Source of the DNA: Glandiceps talaboti
Lineage: Eukaryota > Hemichordata > Enteropneusta > Spengelidae
Assembly: GCF_964340395.1 (NCBI RefSeq)
Contig: NC_135558.1
Coordinates: 3,571,001-3,635,000 of the forward strand
Direction of reading: 5' to 3'
DNA length: 64,000 bases
The first letter of the stretch is position 1; every line of letters starts with the position of its first letter. Position numbers and translations under genes: made by a program. Shown piece by piece: positions 26,001 to 40,964 of the stretch. A model generated the notes under the pieces. It was given only the letters and a program-made list of their open reading frames with translations, was not told where the DNA came from and searched no databases.

Positions 26001-28463
26001 TAGACGAAAGACTGTCCTATTATACATGCTATGAGGGTACTAGTAGACATCTATTACCACAAGGACTTAATATTACCCTAGGAAAAACAGAAAGCAAATA
26101 GTGCTCCCTATAGGTCAATACTTCATACCATGTAATACAATCTAGGCCAATTACTGGTGTTATAATAAATTATATGACAAGTTCAGTTGTATCTACAGCT
26201 TCATTCATCACCCACTGTTGATAAATTCAAGAAGGATATCACAACACAACTGTTTGCAAGAGCTTTCTATCTTTTTACAATGATCTATTGTTCCTGTTCA
26301 GCGTCATAGAATTTTTTTTATGTCGTATTGGATTTTGGTGCTATACAAATTCTTCTAATTGATTGATTGATTGATTGATCGATTTGTTTATTTATATGTA
26401 TCCAGCCCTTACAGCAATATGAGTTCTTGCAGTTCATTTAAGCAGTTCATTTACAACATAACTTACGAATAATTTGCCCTTGACTATAATTGTTATACAA
26501 CACTAAATATTGGATATTACCCCTTATCCATTTAATTCAATAATTAGTAAGACTTAGTACAACTAGATGAGATGTGAGAATCTGACCAAAAATCAAACTG
26601 CTATTATAAATTTATGAAATTTTGCATGACACAGTATTCAACGAATCATCAACTTACCTTGTCTTGACTTTTCAAAGGCTTCATTAGACCAATTAACAAG
26701 ATCATCAACAAAATTAAGTCCATAGGTATGTTCTGCTATTTTCACTAAATATCTACTAAACCTTGACATCCTAGGGTCAGAATCTTGACATTGACCTGAA
26801 AAATACAAGAAATGCAAAGTCACCAGGAAGTACATATTACATGCTTGAACTGTTACTGACTTAAAAATCTTGAATTATTTGATGGTGGTGGTGGAATAAG
26901 GAAACCAACAAACAAACAATAAATTACCTGATTCCAAGCATTCGCTGCGTGTTCTACTAATAGTTCTATACTGTGCCATTTTGTACATAATTCAGTAACT
27001 CACTATACCTTACCTGATTCCAAGCATTCACTGCGTGCTCTACTAATAGTTCTATACTGTGCCATTTTGTACATAATTCAGTAATTCACTATACCTTACC
27101 TGATTCCAAGCATTCACTGCGTGCTCTACTAATAGTTCTATACTGTGCCATTTTCTTGGGGTCTGACATAATGCCTTGTATCCAGGTGTCTCCAATCTCA
27201 TTGTTGATAACTGGTAGTTTTTCTTTGAATGGCAGTAAATGTGAGATATAGTCTTCAAAGGTAGATCCACGAATTGTGGCTCCAGGATATTCAGCATCAA
27301 GAGTAGCGTAATATCGAGTCACTTCCTAAAAAAAGTCAATTTGAATTTAAGTGCAACTGGCTGAGTACATCAATCATATAAAATTGTAATGTTGCAGCTG
27401 CAATAGTTATATCTAGTCGAAAAGATGAAATTTTCATGTGTTTTTTTTTTATCACAGTAAGAAGTTTTTCTGAGGCTATCAAATAGTTCTAACTTAATAT
27501 TCCATATATACCAAAGATTAGATATATTAGCATATTAGTAGCACTGCAGTGAAATATCGAAACATTATTGCATATATGTACATGTATTACGGTGCGATTG
27601 TTCCTTGTACCCAAAAAATGCGTACTTTACATTCAAATATATTACAATTACATGGCGACACATACCACAACATCTTCTGGTGGTCCTCTGTTATCAGAAC
27701 GAAAAGCAAAGCACAGGACATGATCTAACCCATCCACTATTACACAGTCTTTCCGGGATAATCCACCTGGAAGTCCAGGAATTCCAGGACTACCTGGATA
27801 GCCACCTAGGAATCGAATAAAGCAATCATGCATAAAGTAATTATATAAAGAATAGCACTGCAGTGGCTGTAGCACAATTGGCATTTAAATGTCGTGCATA
27901 GTGTTTATACAATGAAGAAAGAAAAGAAAAGCATACAAAACTGTTAATAACAATAATCAATAACCAAGTAGGAATTATAAGGTACATTATAGGTACATTC
28001 AACTGAAGGAAAACTATGTCTTCTTACATATAGCATTAGCGTTGTCTATCTCTACAAAAAATATTTTGAAATGAAATGACAGAATTTACAATTTGCTCTG
28101 CTTCTTGGGAATTAACGTTACAAACAAACAGATAAATGGGCGATTTGCTATGTGACTATAGCTCAATTGAACATTTGCTTCTCAGTTGTAACAAACCAGT
28201 GATGGAATTCATGTACAGTTGGTCTAGTGCATACCTGGATGCCACATGGCCAACACGGAGTCATTCCCATATTTCCATACAAATGGGTTAGGGACAGCAG
28301 GAGGACTACTCTCACTATTAACACCAACAGAAACTGCAGCTATACCATGTTGCACTAACGTTGGAATCACTGCCTGGGTTATGCCTGTCAGTGTATAAAT
28401 ATATAAATGAATGAATGTATGGATTGTTGAATTTGAATAAATAAGTAAAATAACAATACACAT

Positions 28464-28515
<52 letters not shown>

Positions 28516-28533
28516 ACGCATACATACACACAC

Positions 28534-28564
<31 letters not shown>

Positions 28565-29942
28565 TGTATGTATGTATGTATGTATGTATGAATGAATGAA
28601 TGAGCGAATGAGCCAACATGTAAATAAGTTATATACATGCTGTTTGTACTTTTTGTCTGTCATTCTTTTAACCTCTTAATGTGATTGATTACTATTTTGT
28701 AATATTAGTATTTGAGGGAATACATACCAGGGACATCTCTTTGACTGAATCCTCTATGTTTGCGTTGGATACCATATTTCTTGTCTAAATCTTCACTAAT
28801 TGATAATGCATAATTAAATAAAGAGTCATCAATATTATCTGTTTGTAAGTTCATAGGACCTGCATGCCAAGTGATGTCACCTCTCAATACAGCCTGTTCA
28901 AAGTTTTCTACTTCCTCCTTTGTAGGACACTGTACAAGAAGTAAGTCAGAATTTAAACCATATAGCTGTAACAATTAAATGTCTGTCTTATAAAATCTGC
29001 ATCACTGATACTGCAATTAACCCTCTTGTTCTGTCAGTCTGGTTTTGATATGCATAACATTTATATAATGCAGAGTGTCTATGGAGTTGAACTTATAGGG
29101 AATTGTCAATAGGAGTAATGTAGAGTGGAGGGATTTGTAAAATTGCACCGGAGGGGGGCAACTGGAAAATGATGAAACGTATGTGTGTGTGTGGGGGGGG
29201 GGGGGGGGGGGGGGCTAAATCACTATTATGCCTGAATACACGTAATTTGCGCAAAGTACACTTAAAAAATGTACTCACTCTCACAATGAGTAAAACAAAT
29301 ATACGATACAAACATTATACATTGTTATATCTGAAAGTTATACTCTAACATCAGTGGCTGAAGGGAGGGTAGTTTTTAAGATACATATTCTTGGCCCTAC
29401 AAAGTTAGCCCTAAACAATTTCTCTGACACCACCCCCCCCCCCCCACCCCACCCCCGTTAATGAGATAATGATGACTCATTTACTTGACTTAGTATTCCT
29501 GAAAAAATCAGTCGCTGAGGGCAGTCTACATACAAACTAACTCAAGCACTTACTTTAAGTTTTATTCCTGCCAGAACCATCTGTTGAGGGCAGTCTACAT
29601 ACAGACTGACTAACCAGGGATGGGTAGTGTAGACTAGAGATTCCCTTCCTCCAAGAAGACGAAGATTTTCAGCAACTCTGACGGCTCTTGGAAAATACAC
29701 ATTAAAATATCTGTTCAAGACATTGTTGACAAATCCTCTTTCATCTATAAGCCCATTATAACCAACATCTGTAGGATATAGAATTTGAAATATGTGTTAT
29801 GTTTAAAATTAAAATATGGTTTCCTGTATGAAAATGTATAAAGAAAGTCACACAAATATAAAAACAATGTCACAGCTATATTAGATAATAACTCTTTAGT
29901 TCAATCCAATTTCTTTTAGGGTTTGAGTCTTGGAATTAGTAA

Positions 29943-29977
<35 letters not shown>

Positions 29978-31688
29978 AAACACCACCAACAACAAATGAT
30001 TTAATAAGGTTGATTCGCTAGTTACCTAGGTGATTCATGTACACTACATGAACATAATTAACATCTTGAACTTTGACCCAATAGGATCCATCCTCCCATG
30101 ATGCATAGCTGCAGTTGACTAACTTGCCATGGAAACTTTTGTCAGAGTAAGTTATCTGAAAGAGCAGAGAACAGTATAAACAGATATGTAGGACTAGATG
30201 TAGACAATTGACTAGTGATCTAACATCGTTATCACCCCTTTCACTGCACGTCATAGGAAAGTATATTATGGATGACAATGGTTATTTTGAATTCAAACAA
30301 TGCATTGTTATACATCTGTGTTACTGCATAGACAATACATGAACTTCAAAGTTTAAGCTCTCTAACACGTGTATGTAATACACTAGACATTTAATTGTAG
30401 AAGTAATCTTGTTTACCCAGAATCTCACCGCTGGGTGCTCTACTACTACGTGTATGAGATCAGCCTCGTAGTAGAGCCCTCAGTGGCCAGAGTCTGGGTA
30501 ACCGAGACTATTGCAGATGGTGAATTACATGACGATTGCTATGTCGATATAGTCAAGGATACAATGATAAGAGGAAATGTTTTTTTCCAACAAATAGACA
30601 AACATAATTTGCATCCATTGAAATGATTAGTTATCTTGAGATAAACTAAGACCACCACGTGTTACATGTAAAGGAAGCACATAGTTGGTTCAAGATCAGT
30701 CGGGGTATTCAAGGATTCGATTCTGGAAGATACAGGGGAAAAATAGACATTCATAATCCCCGAATATAATACATTCTGTACAACACAATTTTAGTGTGCG
30801 TTTTATTTCTGTTTTAAAAATTGTATTCCTTTATGTTATATACAGTCATTGTGCATAAAAGCTGTCACGTGATTGGTCAATACACGTTGGAATGGCTACT
30901 TTGCGTGATCTTCTGATATATAATGAATATAAATGAGTACTTCCCATGGCATATCACCAACTAATACAAGCATTATACACACATGATATATACATTCTTT
31001 GCCAACCAACTATGACTTCTTCGTTCCTCTACATTTATCTAGACACACTGTAATAGCGTAACAAACTAAGATATATGAATGACATAACGCACGAATTAAA
31101 AAGATTCTCGAATGATAAGCAATGACACTACGATGCGATAGACAGTCTGTAATGATCGAACAAAGTTGAATCTGTGACCCCAACAAGATATCACCAAATC
31201 AGACTATTGAACTCAAACACTGAGGCATCAAAAGTTCGTTCACACTCTATTTACTATGATGTGTATGAATATGTGACTATAAAATAATGTATATAGGTCC
31301 AGCTATCATCCATGCACGTGAACTTGTCATAGGAGCATGGAGTACTTACCGAGACCTTGTTAGATTGCAAAACCAGAACTACGTTGCCTTCTTTGATATT
31401 ATCTGCTTCGTAGTTGTAAAACAAAGCGGACCCCTTCAAAATGAGGCGGCTATTCGCCGTGACATCGCGACCGTTGTCTATGGTTTCTGTAATGCCAATG
31501 TTCTTCAATCGTACGTACGATATCCCACTTGTTGTTCCATTTCTTTGTTGCCAAGTACCGGATAACTTATTTTTACATATGTCAGTCTCTGGAACGAAGT
31601 TTTGGGTACATAATGTAACCTGAATGCATAATAAACAGAGGAAGATGAAAGATGGTAGCCAGAGAGATTGCAGCGTTTTCGTCGCCAT
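23070..31688 (-). CDS. Secreted GH38-like (DUF5054-type) glycoside hydrolase
   Basis: Fourteen exons in phase, in transcript order: 31688-31350, 30155-30026, 29768-29554, 28965-28728, 28384-28235, 27805-27666, 27325-27100, 26795-26658, 25893-25747, 25303-25194, 24460-24253, 24058-23939, 23603-23433, 23332-23070 (864 residues plus stop). The chosen start MATKTLQSL is followed by a hydrophobic core (FIFLCLLCI), a clear signal peptide; an in-frame ATG at 31724 would add 12 residues. Motifs recalling GH38 alpha-mannosidases: H-L-D followed by VGYNG (residues 155-161) matching the H-x-D metal pair, ITWHAGPMN, RDVPG as candidate nucleophile, and AEHTYG as candidate last metal ligand. EIGDTWIQG fits the DUF5054 family as I remember it. 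A short glycine-proline stretch (GYPGSPGIPGLPGG) lies in exon 6. Substrate is unknown. It is likely secreted or lysosomal. Confidence 0.88.
23580..23765 (-). repeat. Three-copy ~62-bp repeat spanning a splice acceptor
   Basis: On the minus strand the unit contains the acceptor TTATTACAG and the first bases of exon 23603-23433 (GGGTGGATATCACAGTTCAG). Two diverged copies lie upstream in the intron at about 23655-23690 and 23722-23750; the most distant has lost the AG. Confidence 0.85.
24428..24855 (-). repeat. ~8-copy tandem array spanning the acceptor of hydrolase exon 11
   Basis: Copies of the acceptor and first ~20-40 bases of exon 24460-24253 (minus strand CAG then ATTGACTGGGCAGC) recur upstream with spacing of about 44-54 bp. 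Three or four copies keep TTATTACAG before ATTGACTGG, arguably a better polypyrimidine-AG signal than the authentic GATTTCAG. The farther copies have ACAAAC in place of the AG. Long plus-strand frames here come from the repeat. Confidence 0.88.
26190..26390 (+). mobile_element. 3' end of a LINE/SINE-type retroelement
   Basis: One frame reads VDKFKKDITTQLFARAFYLF, resembling the FK..LKT.LF end of CR1/L2-like reverse transcriptases. It is followed by GGATTTTGGTGCTATACAAAT and an ATTG repeat tail (about 26358-26383), the usual tail structure of such elements. It sits in intron 8 of the hydrolase gene in the antisense direction. Confidence 0.65.
26922..27154 (-). repeat. Three-copy 86-bp tandem repeat spanning the donor of hydrolase exon 7
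   Basis: Each unit holds the last ~54 bases of exon 27325-27100, the donor GTAAGG and ~32 bases of intron. Donor positions recur at about 27099, 27013 and 26927. The authentic junction is the copy attached to the exon body. The most distal copy has a diverged flank (GTAATT donor). Confidence 0.92.
28462..28592. repeat. (CA)n-(TATG)n microsatellite
   Basis: This compound repeat in intron 4 of the hydrolase gene generates several spurious frames on the minus strand. Confidence 0.96.
29190..29445. repeat. G-run and C-run pair
   Basis: A run of about 20 G lies at 29193-29213 and a C-rich run at about 29431-29455, in intron 3 of the hydrolase. Length is likely unstable and assembly-sensitive. 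Confidence 0.85.
29470..29622 (-). repeat. Two-copy ~74-bp duplication spanning the donor of hydrolase exon 3
   Basis: The minus-strand sequence TGTATGTAGACTGCCCTCA, then a TTCAGGAATA/GGCAGGAATA motif and an AAGTAA donor-like end, occurs twice: once as the end of exon 29768-29554 and again immediately downstream in the intron, diverged by several substitutions. Confidence 0.8.
29949..29995. repeat. (AAC)n microsatellite
   Basis: A trinucleotide run lies in the hydrolase intron just downstream of exon 2. Confidence 0.93.
30411..30502. mobile_element. 92-bp hairpin (MITE-like) element
   Basis: GTTTACCCAGAATCTCACCG at the left pairs with CAGAGTCTGGGTAACC at the right, and GTGCTCTACTACTACG with CGTAGTAGAGCCCTC. 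Together they give a near-complete fold-back with a loop of about 15 bases. It lies in hydrolase intron 1. Confidence 0.7.
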
Positions 31689-33523
31689 CGTCTGCTGTTT
31701 TATATTGGGACTGCAGACACACACATCGTCGTAGATGGCGTCATGTTAGCGGGCGCTCTCTGTTAAAGCTGAACTAGTTGCTGCTACTAATATAATAATA
31801 TCTTACATCCAGAACAATATTTAATCTCTGTGGGTAAACGTGTAGCTGTGCACACAATAAGGTAAATACATGTGTTAATTAAATTAAGTTGATTTTTAAG
31901 TCTGCTTCCCCAAATCAGCGCCCTCAATGGTGATTACGATTCCAACCTGTACTATTTATGAATCGACTCGACCTCTGATTAAACATGACGTGTAAAGATA
32001 TTAGCATATACCTTCACCTGAATACACTGTAGCTTGACGTATAAGGATATTAACATGTTATAGTAAACCTACCCATGATGAATGTCCTCTCAAATGTCTT
32101 GTCCTTTGCGGCGATAGATCACGGAAGAAAAAGTTCCCATATTTGGTGATGGTGTTAGAAAAAATAATCATTGTGCAAATGTACGTACACCGCTGTTATG
32201 CGTCCGCCAATTTCAACCAAACCTGGTGCAAACGTCAGAAACAGCAGTCTACATATATGCAAATTACTTTATTCCATGACCTTGGCAATAATAGCAAAAT
32301 CAAATATATGGGAACAGTGCCAAAAGGTGGAACAAAAAGATATTAGACTTGCCAAACGAATAAGCTAAATTAGAAAGTACTAGAAGACGAGAGAACTAAA
32401 AAATATGTTAATATAAACTTGGCAATAATAATAAAAGTGAGAGAATAACTTATAACAAGGCCAGAAGTTGGTTTATAAGGTTATACATCTCTAAAACTGT
32501 GACAGTGTATTGTCAAAAGTTTGCTGTACAGTATTCTTTAGTCTGCAATCCGAAGTATTCTCGATCCAAAATCAACCGAATTATTAGTCTATCTGCTAGA
32601 CCTCGGATGTTCTTCCGATAAAATACGACACACCACCGAACATCGCTATCGAGGATGGAACATCAAGCCCTCACTACGAACTTCGTTCGCTTATAGTATC
32701 GAAGGAAAGCCAGGAAAGCCGGAACGTCTAGCAGCAAGACTACCGAATTATGTTCTTTCAAATGTATTGTCTTTAATATGAGTAAACAAATGTCTCTACA
32801 ACTAAATCTGACACAAATAAAAACAACCCAACCAAATTGTACACTACATCATCTCTAGAGGGCGCCATATTCCAAAATTGTCCTTCTGTTTCATTTTGAT
32901 CTTCAATCAATAAAACTTAATAACAGCCGTATTTCTGATATTAAGTTTTTTTTCATCTAGACAATACTAGTAATTTAGGACAACAGTTCTATGCATCTCA
33001 TTATACTAACCTTGTTTCATATATCAATGTCTTGTAACTATTAATTTCACAGTAGATATCTATTTTCTCATGTTAGTGTATTTTGGTCAATTAACAACAT
33101 TTTGTGTTATGAGTAGATATTGCTATTAATGATGTTATGAACTTGCCAATGAATTGTAGGACCATATTTTGGGACACCAATTAACAGTACACTAGTGATG
33201 GGGACTATGTATTCCTTGAAAGACTTGTTCTAAATAATCATATATCTTGTTCAATCTGTAGATGTCTATTTAAAGCTATGGACATGAGAATTTCAAATCT
33301 ATTTTTATTTCATTTTCATATTTGCTGTTATGTGACATAATGTACATTTGTTCACTGTTTAGGACATGTATACGTACATGTGCACATGGCCCAGAAACGT
33401 AATAAACTAGTACTATTATACTGTTATGGCCGATCATCAGATTTTCCATCTTCATAGGTAGTACAAAGTTCATAACTTTCAATTGATATTCGACGATGTT
33501 AATGTTCGTTTTCTGTTGACATC

Positions 33524-33780
33524 TGGGGTAGTTTTTGTTTAAAACCATGTGACTAGGTTTTATTTTACCATGGGGTAGTTTTTATTTCATGGAAGTAGCT
33601 TTATTTCATGGGAGTAGTTTTTTTACCATGGGAGTAGTTGTTTTGCTATGGGAGTAGATTTTTTTAGGAATAGTTTTTATTTCATGGGAGTAGTTTTTTT
33701 TACCATAGGAGTAGTTTTTTTCACTATGAGAGTAGTTTTTTTACCATGGGAGTATTTTTTAATCCATGGGAGTAGTTATG
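33524..33780 (+). repeat. ~20-bp imperfect minisatellite
   Basis: About ten to eleven diverged copies of a unit resembling CATGGGAGTAGTTTTTTTAC are arranged head to tail. Confidence 0.88.
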
Positions 33781-34524
33781 AAATAGAAGAAGTGTAATGC
33801 CTCATGGTTCAAGTATATGTGATTACTGGACAGAGGAAATAAGAATAGAGGCGAAACAATATTTTTCTCATGCCAACCATACAAACCCAATTATGATTTA
33901 TTATAACGAACTGAGTTAGACATATTAGCAAGAAAATCATTGCACACCAAATGGATAAACGAATAAAAACAATATGAAATGATGACGCCACAACCTGCAG
34001 TTAGGACTACTGACTGTAGATCTGAAGTTGATTGATCTTCGATGACATTTAACCTTTAACCTTTAACCCGTACGTGCATAACAAGTGGTTCTTCGCTCGG
34101 TGTGTCGACAAGTAAGTTACTGTTACAGCTCTTAGCCGCTTGCTGTGCACAAATAGTTTGAAACAGGCAGACTAGCGATATTGATTTATAGAATACATCA
34201 TTATAGACAAGTAATAACAGATTACTACACGTAGATTTATTTTAAGTAGTTGTTAAACAAAACATAGATTTTTTTATATGTCTCATGTCAACATTATCAA
34301 CTTCGGTAACATCTGACACGTGACAATACCTCATTTCAATTAGATTCAGTATAACGTTATTCTTCCTTTATACATTTGACCATTTAATATTATAGTGAAA
34401 TTTGAATTTCATGAATTTGGATTCATTATTTTTGTTTAAAGCTGATATCGCCATTGCATCCATGCAGACAACAGCAGTTGTCGTTATTTCCCATTCAATT
34501 GGTCCTTATTTACATACGGGAGAA

Positions 34525-34569
34525 TGACCTTACTGAGAGGTGAACAACTCGGTCGAAGGTCGAAGGTCA
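34525..34569 (+). promoter_or_regulatory. Cluster of AGGTCA-like half sites including a DR1
   Basis: TGACCT (34525-34530), AGGTGA (34538-34543) and AGGTCG-A-AGGTCA (34557-34569, a direct repeat with one-base spacing) lie about 350 bases upstream of the oxidoreductase start. DR1 elements bind RXR/HNF4/COUP-type receptors in animals. Function here is an inference from motif only. Confidence 0.3.
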
Positions 34570-34921
34570 ATGATTTATCATCAAATGTCCAACATCGCAG
34601 GCTGTGACGGCAGGCTGCGAGGCTTTTGCTTTCTTGTTTTTTGGAGGTCATATATGTGGTAGTTGAATGTGTTATTTAGTAAAACCCAATTGTTTTAATT
34701 ATTATTTTTAATCAAAATACTAAAACTTGAAAATTTGGTTGAGTAGCCTACTATTTGGTGGGGTTGTGTCTTTGTTTTTAATGACAATTTAAGTCTTTAA
34801 TTTAATATCATAGCAGAAGTGAAGAAATGACAATATTGTAACTATGATGATTGCTGTAACCATATAATCTAAAAGTAAGTTTTATTTATGAAAACTAATG
34901 AGTGTATACTCATCAAACAAA

Positions 34922-38253
<3,332 letters not shown>

Positions 38254-39541
38254 GAACTCGTAAACTGGCAAATAATTTAACTAAATGACAACAAAAAGGC
38301 ATTGGGGAATACTCCATACCGTAAACGGTGTACCGTTTAACACACACACACTTTGCAAATTGACAGTGAAAAATATTCTGGATTCTTTAGCTATACGGCC
38401 CAGAGTAAAATTTTTACTTCAATGGTAAAATCAAAGCTCTGTGATCACGTCATGATACAGTGGACACGTTGTGGAAATGCAGACAAGTATGTTATACTAG
38501 TTGTTCCTGTATTTTTTATTTGTGGTATCATACTAATGACTCAGCGAGTGGTGCGTGTCTGTGTGTCCTTCTGTTGTTGGGTATTCCTTGCTTTTGATAC
38601 TCCTTGAGACTAAATACATTATTGGCATGCTTCACCTTTTGAATATTCATAATAGTATGAATCAATTCAATTGTGAATATGACTCACAGAAGGTGAATCC
38701 TAGTTCACCATTGTATCTAAATAACAAACAGGTCTATATGTCAACGAGTCATTTGGTTCTGCCGTAGACAAACGCATGTCTGTGTTCTAATAGACCAAGC
38801 CCATGTATTGTTTTTTTATAAGCCTTGGGCAATACTGTTTCCAATCATCTGTTCTTCACCGGATGTGTTGAAAGTTGTCAACACAATATGATTCAGAACA
38901 CAAGGAAGCGGGAAACGGTAGTTCTGACTTGGCGAAAGTACCCTACTCGAATCTAAACAGCTTTGCTTATCAATGCGTCACAAATGCCAAAATCACAAAG
39001 AAGTTATTATTAGAAGAACAATAAGAATTAATTCAGCTGAATGTACAATTAAAGAAATAACACCTTTGGAGATATTTAGTAGCTTAACATTTCTTTTGAC
39101 ACATGATACGTTAAAAGCTAATATTCTCCAGTGTATGTTATGTATCATGTTATACATCGACAAGTTTTTTTTTAATTCAGTAAACTAATCAGACTCCACT
39201 GTAAATATGTTTGACAATGTCAGATATCAAATGCTCGTTGTCTATCATTTATTGGTTCTATTAAACGATAAGAAGATATTATTCATGAATAGTTTGTGTC
39301 TTTCTGCTTATTTACCGCGTACAGTTGCACAACTCGGACATGTGTGTATTTTGTGAAACTACGCTGGCCTCGAGTTATGTTGTGATTGGAGTGGGGGAGG
39401 GGGTATACTGACCGTGTGTGAATTTGTAAATTGTGGTTTTAATAAGCAAAGCGGTAGCACCAGATATACGTTTATCCAATTCTCGGATGAAAATTTGGAT
39501 GACTGTCTTATTCGCAGACAACGTCGACAGGAAGGCGCCCG

Positions 39542-39598
39542 TCCACGAATGGTTACTATATGTGTGCAAGAGTATACCTGAATGGCGATGGGATTGGT
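39542..39598 (+). pseudogene. Short MATH (TRAF-C) domain fragment
   Basis: In one frame the sequence encodes STNGYYMCARVYLNGDGIGK, which matches YGYKMCARIYLNGDGMGK of the intact TRAF gene at 60941-61005 at nearly every position. No MATH sequence continues on either side, and a stop follows shortly. A GTAA donor-like site lies at 39597, but the intact paralogue has no intron there. It is best read as a relic of a second TRAF copy. Confidence 0.6.
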
Positions 39599-40956
39599 AA
39601 AATACACACACCTATCTCTCTATCATGTCTTAGTAAAGGTGTGTCGGTCCTGTAAAATAGTAAAATGGTTGTCTACAGTATTACACCTATTCAATTTACC
39701 ATGTATTCAAATAACACATTACATATCTACAATAAGGACGCTATTGTATCAGTGTATGTAACCTAGGAAACCAGTTGAATTGTATCGCTTTTGACAGAAA
39801 CTCGTGCCATAGAAATTGTACCCATACTTTAAAACTGTCGTAAAAATTAAAACATCTCACTTTTGGTTTGACCTTTTTTAGCTGGATTAAAAAGAGATGC
39901 ATACAACTCCTTCGATAACGTAGCAAAATAACAGCCTATTCTATTGTCGACAAATGCATTCCTTTTGTCATAAATGTCATCGTAATTGAATAGAGTGGAC
40001 TGTGTATTTATGTGAAATATCGGTCAGTTGTACGTGGTTTACTAACAGTGAGTATGGAAAAATGAAGTGATTGAGAGACGACACGTGTACTAACTAAATG
40101 AACTGGGATTTTCTTAATTATTGTAGATTTAGAAATGTCAATAAATATTCATGTACACTTGTAGAAAAATTGACGCTTCGAAGTCTCTCGTTTGTCTACG
40201 GCCGCGGCAGAACCAAATCAGTGACCCGTGGACATATACACCATACCGTTTAGCAGCAGCGCCGCGCCGGAGCGTACATTGCAGTGAATGCGTTAACAGT
40301 GACGGGTTTGATTATCTCTCTCGATTCCTGGCATACCGTATTAAAGGTTTGATATCAAGATATATCATTTAAAGATTCATTTGATAATAAAGCAGCGTTT
40401 AACTGGTATGAAATTTAGTTGTGATGTTTGATGACATGTATACATGTAATTGAAACACTTCTGCGGCTTCGTTTAATTCCATGAGTCTGTGTATGTAGGC
40501 CCAAGGCGTAACGATCTGCATAGATTCGCCCACTTCATATTTGCATCCTAGAGTGGATGGCTAAATTTATAACATATATCTTTTAAAACATAAACAAATT
40601 TAAAAACAATATGTATTATTTGACAGCGGAACAAAATCTATTATATTATCAACATTAAGTGTACTAAGTAGATCAACTACGAACAGGTCGTCAAACGTAC
40701 TTTACTACGCATGCCCAAATCAAATTTAACGGGGATCTCCCGAGCTTATGCAAATGGTCTATGCAAATCACTAAAACCTTGTTTGGCGGTATGTAATCCG
40801 AACTACATGTATACTGGTCAACATACTGTTACAGAATATTACTTGAGTAACATGGTGATGTTGCTAGACGTTTCATTGTAATGTTTTGTCGCAAGTCCAG
40901 CTGTATAACAACAATTCCTCTATCACTTTGGAGAAGTGTTACAACCTCGGAACCAG

Positions 40957-40964
40957 TATAAAAG
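40957..40964 (+). promoter_or_regulatory. Candidate TATA box
   Basis: TATAAAAG lies about 800 bases upstream of the start codon of the small gene at 41775. A donor-like GAG-GTAGGT at 40974 and the acceptor TTCTTTCAG ending at 41760 would allow a short non-coding first exon. This is positional inference only. Confidence 0.25.

Larger units (their letters stand above)
31725..34897. other. Divergent intergenic region with shared promoter space
   Basis: The 3.2 kb between the start of the minus-strand hydrolase and the start of the plus-strand oxidoreductase should hold both promoters. I see no exon. It contains an AT-rich minisatellite (33524-33780) and a cluster of nuclear-receptor-like half sites (34525-34569). 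Confidence 0.65.

Noticed and set aside
27052-27300. Alternative minus-strand frame through hydrolase exon 7
   Set aside because: The phase set by neighbouring exons gives EIGDTWIQG and MAQYRTISRAR, which fit the family; the other frame does not join in phase.
29193-29213. G-run as a regulatory quadruplex
   Set aside because: Homopolymer G/C runs occur in many places in this window (5290, 15950, 29193, 42940, 48079, 50530, 52621, 53030) with no consistent relation to genes.
31287-31623. Plus-strand frames of 60-92 codons
   Set aside because: They are antisense to the signal-peptide exon of the hydrolase gene.
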